Origin: VRUE01 sp963748075
GTDB taxonomy: Bacteria; Actinomycetota; Thermoleophilia; Solirubrobacterales; 70-9
Direction: 5' to 3'
Assembly: GCA_963748075.1 (NCBI GenBank)
Contig: CAVVHQ010000044.1
Location: 15,364 to 79,363 of the forward strand
Length of the DNA: 64,000 nt
The notes under the pieces were generated by a model. That model saw only the letters and a program-made list of their open reading frames with translations, was not told the DNA's origin and made no database searches. Positions 54,073 through 61,096 of the stretch are shown here, piece by piece (position 1 is the first letter of the stretch; each line of letters starts with the position of its first letter). The position numbers and the translations under genes were made by a program.

Positions 54073-54116
54073 AGGTGCCGGATGCTAATGGGGAGTCGGG
54101 TACCGCTCCCCTCCCC

Positions 54117-55031
54117 CTAGAACGTCCGGTACCCGGCCCCGGAAGCGCCCGACGCTTCCCTGCGCGCCCAGTCCGGCGCGGTCTCCTCGGCCGCCGCCAG
54201 CACCTCGCGCCGCGCCCGCTTGGCGCTCGCCTCGACCTCCTCCTCGGCGGCGTGGCGCAAGCGCTCCTCGCGCTGCTCGGCCTGACCGCGAATCCGCGCC
54301 GACTCGGCCTGCAGCTGCTGCTCGGCGCGCGCCCGCGCCTTCTCCTCGGCCTCGCCTTCCACCCTCTCGACCAGCTTGCGGACCCGCTCCTCAGCCTCGC
54401 GACGGACGTCCTCGGTGCCCTGCATGACCCGCTCCTCGATCTCCGCCTCGAGCCGCACCGCTATCTCGTGCGCCTCCGCCGCCCTCGCCTCGGCCTCGGC
54501 GGCGCGCTGCTCGGCAGCGGCAACCCGGCGGTCGGCCTCCTCCTGGGCCTTCTCGAGCACCTCGCGGGTGCGCTGGGAGGCCTGCTCTTCGACTCGCTTG
54601 ACCGCGCCATCGAGCGCCTGGTCGGAGCGCGCCTTGCTGGCGGTCATCTGCGTGGCGAGCGCCTCGCGGTCGGCCTCGGCCCTGTTCTGGGCGCGTTCGA
54701 AGGCCTGCTCGGAGCGCAGCTTGCCCTCCTCGGCGCGCGCCGCGCGCAGCTCCGCCTCCCGCCGCTTCGCACGTTCGGCCGCGATCCGCTCGCGCCCTTC
54801 CTCGCCCAGCTTGCGCACTGCCGCCAAGGCGCGTTCCTTCACCTCGGTCCGACCGGCCTCGGCGCGCTGCTCCGCCGCAGCGGCCCGCTCCCCCGCCTCG
54901 GCGGCCCGCTGCTCGGCCGCAGTAACCCGCGCCTCGCTCAGCCGCACCCACTCGAGTGCTTGCTTGGCGACGCCGCGTAGCTCCTCGGTCGCCTCCCCAA
55001 CCGCGCTCAACTGGACTGCGGGCTCGGCCAT
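54117..55031 (-). CDS. Long coiled-coil protein (DivIVA/alanine-rich helix type)
   Basis: This protein has 304 residues from ATG 55031. Almost the whole sequence is Ala/Glu/Arg-rich heptad coil (for example RVTAAEQRAAEAGERAAAAEQRAEA, RVAAAEQRAAEAEARAAEA and EEKARARAEQQLQAESARIR), ending GASGAGYRTF. There is no membrane segment or enzyme motif. It may be a cytoskeletal or polar scaffold protein; no family-specific motif was found. It lies between the acyl-CoA ligase gene and cysS on the same strand. Confidence 0.75.
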   Translation of the reverse strand: MAEPAVQLSAVGEATEELRGVAKQALEWVRLSEARVTAAEQRAAEAGERAAAAEQRAEAGRTEVKERALAAVRKLGEEGRERIAAERAKRREAELRAARAEEGKLRSEQAFERAQNRAEADREALATQMTASKARSDQALDGAVKRVEEQASQRTREVLEKAQEEADRRVAAAEQRAAEAEARAAEAHEIAVRLEAEIEERVMQGTEDVRREAEERVRKLVERVEGEAEEKARARAEQQLQAESARIRGQAEQREERLRHAAEEEVEASAKRARREVLAAAEETAPDWARREASGASGAGYRTF

Positions 55032-55110
55032 CCGTGGCAAACCTACTACGAGGCGCGGAAGACCCGCCACCCGCGGCACTGGCAAACGTCCGCAAATAGC
55101 GAGAGACCGT

Positions 55111-56760
55111 CTAGGCCTGCCTCTCGGCCTCCAGCGCGTGCAGCTCCCGCTTCAGGATCTTGCCGGTCGCGTTGCGGGGCAGCTCGTCGATGAACTCGAC
55201 CTCGCGTGGCGCCTTGTATGCGGCAAGGTTGGCCTTGACGTAGGCCTTCAGCTCCTCGGCGGAAACCTCGGCGCCGCTGGAGGCGACCACGAACGCCTTC
55301 AACCGCTCTCCGAACTCCTCGTCCTCGATGCCGATCACCGCCACCTCGACCACCGCCTCGTGGCCGGCGAGCAGATCCTCCACCTCGCGTGGGAAGACGT
55401 TCTCGCCCCCGGAGACGATCATCTCGTCGTCGCGGCCGTCGACGAAGAGGTGCCCGTCCGCATCGAAGTGCCCGACGTCGCCGCTGCAGAGCAGCCCGTC
55501 GATCACCTCTTTGCCGCCGCCACCGGTATATCCCTCGAAGGACATTTCGTTGCCGACGAAGATCCGCCCCACCTCTCCCCGCGGCACCTCACGCCCCCGC
55601 TCGTCGTAGAGGCGGATCACCGTGCCGCGCGGCGGCAAGCCGGCGGTGCCGGGCGCCGCGCGCAGGTCCTGCGGCGTGGCGACGGTCGCGTAGGCGACCT
55701 CGGTCGAGCCGTAGAGGTTGTAGACCGTGTCGCCGAAGCGGTCCATCCACTCGCGCGCCATATCGCCGGGCAGCGCCGAGCCCGAGAGCGCGGTGATCCG
55801 CAGCGAGGAGAGATCGCGGGAGGCGAGGGCCTCCTCCGGCAGCCGCAGGATGCGCTGGAGCATCACCGGCACCACGGCCAGCACCTGGGCGCCGTGCTCC
55901 TGCACCGCCTGCAGCGTTCCCTCCGGGTCGAAGCGACGGCGCAGTACGATCGTCGAGGCGGTCGGCAGGCCGATCACGAAGTGGAAGAAGCCCCATGAAT
56001 GGAAGAGCGGCGCGGCGATCATCATCGTCTCGCGGCTGCGGTAGGGGATCCGGTCGAGCACCGCCGCCACCGCGAGCAGACCGGACGGACTGGAGCGCTG
56101 GGCGCCCTTCGGCGTTCCCGTGGTTCCCGAGGTGAGGATCACGAACCGCGCTTTGTCGGGCGGGGGCTTCAGATCGGAGTCGGGGGCGGAGGCGATCAGC
56201 GAGTCCAGGGTCGGCTCGTCGGTCTCGCCGTCGGTCCAGCCGACGATCCGCTGGACGTCGCCGCCGACCCCCTCGAGCAGCTCGGTGAACTCCTCGTCGT
56301 AGACCAGGGCCTTTGGTTCCTCGCGGCGCGTCACCTCGACGAGCTGGGGGCCGGCGAACATCGTGTTGAGGTAGAGGGCGCTGGCGCCCAGCTTCGCCGC
56401 GGCCAGGGTGGCCTCGATGAAGCCGCGGTGGTTGCGGCACATGACGCCGACCCCATCCCCGTAGCCGATCCCGATCCGCTCGAAGGCGTGGGCGAGCGCG
56501 TTGGAGCGGCGGTGGAGCTGCTCGAAGCTGAGTGTGCCGCGCTCGTCGATCAGCGCCGGCTCGTCGGGGTGGTGGATCGCAGCAGTGGCGATCCCGGTGG
56601 CCGGCGAGGCGCCCCAGCGCAGGAAGGCGGCGCCCATCTTCGCCGCCTTGTCGGGTCGGACCAGCCCGAGGATCCCCGCTTCGCGCAGCACCCTCGCCTC
56701 GAAGGCCGCGTCGGCGGCCGACTGGCGCGCGCTTGTCGCTATCGAGCCGAGTCTGCTCAT
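55111..56760 (-). CDS. AMP-dependent acyl-CoA synthetase (FadD-like)
   Basis: This 549-residue adenylate-forming enzyme activates a carboxylate to its CoA thioester. Motifs seen are VILTSGTTGTPKGAQ (P-loop), NLYGSTEVAYATV, LLCSGDVGHFDADGHLFVDGRDDEMIVSGGENVFPREVEDLL and RNATGKILKREL with the catalytic lysine. The N-terminus is conserved with FadD12/FadD2-like actinobacterial ligases. Substrate unknown. It sits inside the ispD-ispF-cysS housekeeping block, which it interrupts relative to Firmicutes. Confidence 0.93.
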   Translation of the reverse strand: MSRLGSIATSARQSAADAAFEARVLREAGILGLVRPDKAAKMGAAFLRWGASPATGIATAAIHHPDEPALIDERGTLSFEQLHRRSNALAHAFERIGIGYGDGVGVMCRNHRGFIEATLAAAKLGASALYLNTMFAGPQLVEVTRREEPKALVYDEEFTELLEGVGGDVQRIVGWTDGETDEPTLDSLIASAPDSDLKPPPDKARFVILTSGTTGTPKGAQRSSPSGLLAVAAVLDRIPYRSRETMMIAAPLFHSWGFFHFVIGLPTASTIVLRRRFDPEGTLQAVQEHGAQVLAVVPVMLQRILRLPEEALASRDLSSLRITALSGSALPGDMAREWMDRFGDTVYNLYGSTEVAYATVATPQDLRAAPGTAGLPPRGTVIRLYDERGREVPRGEVGRIFVGNEMSFEGYTGGGGKEVIDGLLCSGDVGHFDADGHLFVDGRDDEMIVSGGENVFPREVEDLLAGHEAVVEVAVIGIEDEEFGERLKAFVVASSGAEVSAEELKAYVKANLAAYKAPREVEFIDELPRNATGKILKRELHALEAERQA

Positions 56761-56773
56761 CGCCCTGCGAAGC

Positions 56774-57232
56774 CTATTCGCTCTCCACCGATGCCACCGC
56801 TATGCAGGCGATTCCCTCGCCGCGACCGATCCAGCCCATCCCCTCGTTGGTGGTCGCCTTGACGCTGGTCCGGGCCGAGGTGGCCTCAGCGAGGATGCGC
56901 TCCATCTCGCTGCGGTAGGGGGCCAGCCGCGGCTCCTCGCAGACGACGGTCACGTCGACGTTGACGATCCGGCCGCCGATCGTGCCGACCACGGTGCGCA
57001 GCAGATCGATCGAGTCGGCGTCGTGCCAGCGCGCCTCGTCGTCGGGAAAGAGGGTGCCGACGTCGCCGCTCCCCGCAGCACCGAGCAGCGCGTCGATCGT
57101 CGCGTGGACGACCACGTCGGCGTCGGAGTGGCCGGCGAGGCCGCGCTCGTGCTCAATCTGGACACCGCCGAGAACCAGCCGGCGGCCCGCGACGAAGCGG
57201 TGGCTATCGTATCCGATCCCTACCGGGCTCAT
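56774..57232 (-). CDS. ispF: 2-C-methyl-D-erythritol 2,4-cyclodiphosphate synthase
   Basis: This 152-residue MEP-pathway enzyme starts MSPVGIGYDSHRFVAGRRLVLGGV (zinc ligands in DSHRF). It has GHSDADVVVHATIDALLGAAGSGDVGTLFPDDE and, near the C-terminus, VKATTNEGMGWIGRGEGIACIAVA. It forms a trimer that cyclises CDP-methylerythritol phosphate in isoprenoid synthesis. ispD lies 1.2 kb upstream on the same strand, separated by a PHP phosphatase gene. Confidence 0.97.
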   Translation of the reverse strand: MSPVGIGYDSHRFVAGRRLVLGGVQIEHERGLAGHSDADVVVHATIDALLGAAGSGDVGTLFPDDEARWHDADSIDLLRTVVGTIGGRIVNVDVTVVCEEPRLAPYRSEMERILAEATSARTSVKATTNEGMGWIGRGEGIACIAVASVESE

Positions 57233-57296
57233 CGCACAGCCTCGCGCTTCGCTCCCGGCGCGAAGAACCAGATATGCACGCTTGGTCGCTCCGCAC

Positions 57297-58148
57297 TCAT
57301 TGCGGTGGATTCTCGCCGACCGCGGCGCCGAGTGGCGTCAGACGACGCTGGCGTCCTTCGAAGACGCAGATCTCCCCCACCCCGAGCCGCTCGAGCAGCT
57401 CGATCGCCCGCCCGTAGCCGAAGCCGACCTGCTCGGGCAGGTGGGCGTCGGAGGAGAGCGCGAAGGGAGCGCCCGCCTCAACGCACAGCTCGGCGAAGGC
57501 CGGCGCCGGGTACAGCTCGCCGACCGGCTTGCGCAGGCCGGCGGTCGACAGCTCGACCGCGATGCCGCTCGCCGCGATCGCTTCCACCGCGGGTTCGTAG
57601 AAGAAGCGCAGGTCGCGCCTGGGCAGCGGCCGGCCACGGCCCCAGACCTTGACCAGGTCCGGGTGGGCGAGGATGTCGAAGAGGCCCGAGCGGGCGCAGC
57701 GGGCGAGCGCCTCGAAGTAGCGGCGCCAGACCTCGTCGGCGTCGCCGCCCCCCTCCCAGGCGTCCCAGCCCTCGTGGTCGACCGCCCGCTCCCCGACGAA
57801 GTGGACCGAGCCGACCACGTAGTCGAACTCGCGAGCCTCGAGCAGCGCCGCGGTTCGCTCCTCGGCGCCCGGTACGAAGTCGCACTCGACTCCCACCCTC
57901 AGCCCTGCGCCGCGGACGAAGTCGCAGTAGAGGTCGAGGTCGTCGAGGGCCTGTTCCCGCCAGAAAGGGTGGCGCCACAGGTCGAGCGCCTGAGTGAACC
58001 GATAGACGTGCTCCGAGACCCCCAGCTCGTCGATCCCGGCAGCCGCCGCCGCCTGCCGGTAGCGCTCGACGTTCTCGGCCGTGAAGTAGCGCTCCGGCGG
58101 GGTTTCGGGCTCGTCGGGGCGCAGGTGCAGGTGGTAGTCGGTGAGCAT
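57297..58148 (-). CDS. PHP-family histidinol-phosphatase-like protein
   Basis: This 283-residue polymerase-and-histidinol-phosphatase domain protein has metal motifs MLTDYHLHLRPDE (HxH), GIDELGVSEHVYRF, GVECDFVPG, VVGSVHFVGERAVD, FDILAHPDLVKVWG and ALSSDAHLPEQVGFGY. These are the full PHP set of HisJ/HisK-type histidinol-phosphatases. No other his genes are close, so another phosphoester substrate is possible. It lies between ispF and ispD on the same strand. Confidence 0.9.
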   Translation of the reverse strand: MLTDYHLHLRPDEPETPPERYFTAENVERYRQAAAAAGIDELGVSEHVYRFTQALDLWRHPFWREQALDDLDLYCDFVRGAGLRVGVECDFVPGAEERTAALLEAREFDYVVGSVHFVGERAVDHEGWDAWEGGGDADEVWRRYFEALARCARSGLFDILAHPDLVKVWGRGRPLPRRDLRFFYEPAVEAIAASGIAVELSTAGLRKPVGELYPAPAFAELCVEAGAPFALSSDAHLPEQVGFGYGRAIELLERLGVGEICVFEGRQRRLTPLGAAVGENPPQ

Positions 58149-58251
58149 CGGCGCCCCACGTTACGACCCCGCGGGACGTGCCGGGAGCTGGATACCGATC
58201 TGGGCACTCGATCACCGGCGTGCCGCCGACGAAGCCTAGACTTGCGGCCCG

Positions 58252-58398
58252 ATGGCTCGCCAACTCCTCCTGCTCAGCGCCGCCTTCGCCGGCGGCGCAC
58301 TGGTCGCCGAGGCGCTCGGCGCCGTCAACCTCGGCACGGCGCTGGGGGTCGGCCAGCTCTGCTTCGCCGCCGCGCTCGTGTTCCTGCTTCTCCGCTGA
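58252..58398 (+). CDS. 48-residue small membrane protein
   Basis: This short frame (ATG 58252 to TGA 58398) begins MARQLLLLSAAFAGGALVAE and ends LCFAAALVFLLLR. It forms two hydrophobic helices joined by EALGAVNLGTALGVG, with positive charge at both ends. It is on the strand opposite to its neighbours and lies between the PHP gene and ispD, in a gap left by the other genes. It resembles small actinobacterial hairpin membrane proteins, but I cannot name it. Confidence 0.6.
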   Translation: MARQLLLLSAAFAGGALVAEALGAVNLGTALGVGQLCFAAALVFLLLR

Positions 58399-58425
58399 GG
58401 AGGAGCCGCGCGGGTCGGCAGATGC

Positions 58426-59124
58426 CTAGCGCTCGGCGAGCAGCAGCTCGGCCAGCTTCAGGTCCGTCGGCGTCGTCACCTTGAGGTTCTCGGGCGGGGC
58501 GGGATGGATCAGCACCCTCCCCCCTGCCGCCTCGACCAGCGTCGCCTCGTCGGTTGCCGCTTCGACCAAGGCTGGATCGGCGGCAAGCGCCCGCCGCAAC
58601 GCCTCGACGCGGAACGCCTGCGGCGTCTGCGCCGCCCAGAGGCGGCCACGATCCACCGTTGTCTCCACCTCGATGGGAGGGTTTTGGCCCCCATAGGTGG
58701 CAGAATCCTCCCGCGAGCCCTCTCCGGGGGCGGAGGCGGCGCGCTTGATCGTGTCGGCGACCGGCGCGGCGGCGATCGCACCGACGGCCTCGGGGTCGGC
58801 GGCCAGGGTCGCGACCACCGCCTCGACCAGCTGCGGCGTCAGCAGCGGCCGCGCCGCGTCGTGGATCGCGACCAGCTCGGTCCCGACCGCCTCCATGGCG
58901 TTGGCGACCGACTGCGAGCGGGTCGCGCCGCCCTCGACCACGCCGAGGTCTCCCCCACCGAGCTCGTGGACGTGACCGGGCGGGCAGGCGACGACGATCG
59001 AGCGCACGCCGGCCGCCCCCCGCAGGGCGGCGATCGACCACTCGACCATCGGCCTGCCGGCCAGCCGGACGAAGGCCTTCGGGCCGCCGGCTCCGAGCCT
59101 CTCCCCGGAGCCGGCGGCCGCCAC
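58426..59124 (-). CDS. ispD: 2-C-methyl-D-erythritol 4-phosphate cytidylyltransferase
   Basis: This MEP-pathway enzyme transfers CMP to methylerythritol phosphate. It has AAAGSGERLGAGGPKAFVRLAGRPMVEWSI (nucleotide loop), AIHDAARPLLTPQLVE, VADTIKRA and LWAAQTPQAFRVEALRRAL. A segment of about 20 residues (131-153, SAPGEGSREDSATYGGQNPP) interrupts the usual TIKR-to-VETTVDR spacing and coincides with a palindrome. GTG 59124 is the only start after the carD stop, yet it cuts the first beta strand (TAVVAAAG); translation may begin upstream at an unusual codon. Confidence 0.92.
   Translation of the reverse strand: MAAAGSGERLGAGGPKAFVRLAGRPMVEWSIAALRGAAGVRSIVVACPPGHVHELGGGDLGVVEGGATRSQSVANAMEAVGTELVAIHDAARPLLTPQLVEAVVATLAADPEAVGAIAAAPVADTIKRAASAPGEGSREDSATYGGQNPPIEVETTVDRGRLWAAQTPQAFRVEALRRALAADPALVEAATDEATLVEAAGGRVLIHPAPPENLKVTTPTDLKLAELLLAER
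58675..58712. repeat. Palindrome inserted in ispD
   Basis: Arms GGGAGGGTTTTG (58675-58686) and CAGAATCCTCCC (58701-58712) pair in 10 of 12 positions around GCCCCCATAGGTGG. The TTTTGxCCCCC-AT-GGxGG design matches the hairpins at 14.9, 22.8 and 45.2 kb. It encodes extra residues in frame in IspD. Confidence 0.6.
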
Positions 59125-59149
59125 GACCGCGGTGACGAACGCGGTGGGG

Positions 59150-59707
59150 CTACGCCGTGGCGGCGAAGCGTTCCTCCAACAGCCCGTCCAGGTACCCCTC
59201 CGCGCCTTCCTCGTCCTTGTCGAGCGCGTACATGAACTCCGACGCGAGGATCTTCTTGGCCCGCGTGTACATCTGCTTCTCGCCGGTGGAGAGGCCCTTC
59301 TCCATCTCGCGAATCGCCAGGTTGCGAACCACCTCGGCCAGCTCGAACACGTCGCCGGTCTTGATCTTCTCGCGGTTGTACTTGAAACGCCGGTTCCAGT
59401 TCTTCGGCATCTCCGAGACGTCGTCCGTGAGAACGTCTGTGACCTTCTTGATTTCCACCTCGTCGATCACGCGGCGCAAACCAGCCTTGCCCGCGTTCTC
59501 GCAGGGGACCATCACCGTGAGCTCGTTGTGGAGGATTTTGATCGTCAGGTATTCACGCTCCTCACCCATCAGCTCGCGGCTCTCTTTCTTCAGCACCAGG
59601 CCCGCGCCGTGGTGGGGGTAGACGACCTTGTCGCCCTCCTCGAAGTCACAGACGTACGGGACGTCCTGCTCAGCGCTTGCCTCTATGGCCTCCTCTAGCT
59701 GGGGAAT
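59150..59707 (-). CDS. carD: CarD-family transcriptional regulator, apparent ATT start
   Basis: CarD binds the RNA polymerase beta subunit and upstream promoter DNA and stabilises open complexes. The RNAP-interaction domain starts YVCDFEEGDKVVYPHHGAGLVLKKE; the C-terminal helical DNA-binding part includes NWNRRFKYNREKIKTGDVFELAEVVRNLA. No ATG, GTG or TTG precedes this domain in frame after the upstream stop; the first is an internal GTG at 59596 that would delete 37 conserved residues. AAAGGAG (59714-59720) lies 6 nt before ATT at 59707, giving (M)PQLEEAIEASAEQDVPYV, about 185 residues. It is 38 bp after disA. Confidence 0.88.
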   Translation of the reverse strand: MPQLEEAIEASAEQDVPYVCDFEEGDKVVYPHHGAGLVLKKESRELMGEEREYLTIKILHNELTVMVPCENAGKAGLRRVIDEVEIKKVTDVLTDDVSEMPKNWNRRFKYNREKIKTGDVFELAEVVRNLAIREMEKGLSTGEKQMYTRAKKILASEFMYALDKDEEGAEGYLDGLLEERFAATA

Positions 59708-59745
59708 CGCTCACTCCTTTCGGTTCGCGACGGCGCCATTCGCCG

Positions 59746-60858
59746 TCAACTCTGCAAGTACCGGTCGACCAGGTCTACCTCCTGGAGCCGCCGTAGGCCC
59801 TCGCGAATGTCCTTGGCCCTGGTCGGGCCGACTCCGTCCACCGCCTCCAGATCGTCGTCGGAGGCCGCGAGCACCTCCTCGAGGCCGCCCAGCTCGTGGA
59901 CGATCTTCTGGACGACCAGCTTGGGGATGCGGGGGATGCGACCCATCACGCGGTAGCCGCGGGGCGCGATCGGGAAGTCGAGGGTGTTCAGCTTGCGGTC
60001 GTAGCCGAGCAGCTCGGCGAGGCGGCCGAAGTCGAGCACATCCTCGTGCGGCATCCGCGTCAGCGAGTGCAACACGGTCGCGAGGTTCTGCTCGGAGTCC
60101 TCGACCGAGTAGTCGCGGATCAGCGCCGTCTTTTCGGCGCCGACGCCGACCATCGTCTCCTCCAGCTGCATCTCGATCAGCCGGCCCTCGGTGCCCAGCT
60201 CGACGATGTAGCGCTCCACCTCGACTGCCATCCGGGTGACCAACTCGGCTCGCTGCAGGACGGTGAGGGCGTCGTAGAGGACGCCGCCGCCCTCGAACTC
60301 GAGGACGGTGAGACGGGTCGAGACCCCCTCGAGCCGCTCCCTGTACTTCTCCAGGGTCGCCAGGCCCTGGTTCGCCTTGGCGAGCACCGCCGGGATCTCC
60401 TGAAGGATGTACTTGGTGCCCTCGACGTAGAGGCTGACGACGTCGCGGCGCTGTGAGATCGCGATCACCAGCGCCTCGGTCTGTTTGGAAACGCGCTCGG
60501 CGGTCCGGTGGCGGGTGCCGGTCTCGGTCGAGAGGATGGTCGGGTCCGGCATCAGCTGGACGTTGGCCCAGATGATCTTCGTAGCCTCGGGGTTGAGGAC
60601 GATCGCGCCGTCCATCTTCGCCACCTGGTAGAGCATCGCCGGCGTGTAGTCGGTGTCGAGCCTGATCCCGCCGGAGAGCAGGTGGGATATGCCACCCGGA
60701 TCGCCAACCACGATCAGGCCGCCGGTGCTGGCGTGGACTATGTTGTCGAGGCCCTCGCGCAGCGAGCCGCCCGGGGCGACCACGTCAAGAGCCCTCAACA
60801 GCCGGGGATCCTGCCGTTCCGCTAGCTCGTGAAGCTCATCCCCGGGCAGCGCAGACAT
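59746..60858 (-). CDS. disA: Diadenylate cyclase DisA (DNA integrity scanning protein)
   Basis: This 370-residue octameric protein makes c-di-AMP and senses branched DNA. The DAC domain (about 1-150) has the catalytic KMDGAIVLNPEATKI (DGA) and TGTRHRTAERVSKQT (RHR). A helical linker follows, then a C-terminal helix-hairpin-helix DNA-binding domain (AVDGVGPTRAKDIREGLRRL). carD follows 38 bp downstream. A TTGACA hexamer at 60932-60937 on the minus strand is a candidate -35 element. Confidence 0.97.
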   Translation of the reverse strand: MSALPGDELHELAERQDPRLLRALDVVAPGGSLREGLDNIVHASTGGLIVVGDPGGISHLLSGGIRLDTDYTPAMLYQVAKMDGAIVLNPEATKIIWANVQLMPDPTILSTETGTRHRTAERVSKQTEALVIAISQRRDVVSLYVEGTKYILQEIPAVLAKANQGLATLEKYRERLEGVSTRLTVLEFEGGGVLYDALTVLQRAELVTRMAVEVERYIVELGTEGRLIEMQLEETMVGVGAEKTALIRDYSVEDSEQNLATVLHSLTRMPHEDVLDFGRLAELLGYDRKLNTLDFPIAPRGYRVMGRIPRIPKLVVQKIVHELGGLEEVLAASDDDLEAVDGVGPTRAKDIREGLRRLQEVDLVDRYLQS

Positions 60859-61021
60859 CGGTTGAAGGATGTCAAATTTCGCTCTGCAATGCGGTCTGGC
60901 TAAAACCTAGTGGACAGGTCGGAATGGACGTTGTCAAGGCAATCGGTCACTCAGACCCCGGGTTTTGGGTACTGACTCGCGTCAGGGATCGCCAGGCAAA
61001 GCCGCAGGGAGGCCCGCAAAG

Positions 61022-61051
61022 GGGGGCGCACATAACAAGTGCGTGACCCCC
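61022..61051. terminator. Strong hairpin downstream of the MFS gene
   Basis: GGGGG-CGCAC, a 7-nt loop ATAACAA, then GTGCG-TGA-CCCCC forms a G+C-rich stem in the 238-bp gap between the MFS gene end and disA start. No T-tract follows, so terminator function is not certain. Confidence 0.45.
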
Positions 61052-61096
61052 GCAGCGGGCCGACCGAGGGCGCCGCATGGCGGCACCTGACACGCG

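Noticed and set aside
57233..57296. Fifth copy of palindromic family I between the PHP gene and ispF
   Set aside because: It shares CAGATATGC and has a hairpin, but the conserved CAAGGA and CGACCGA core parts are missing.
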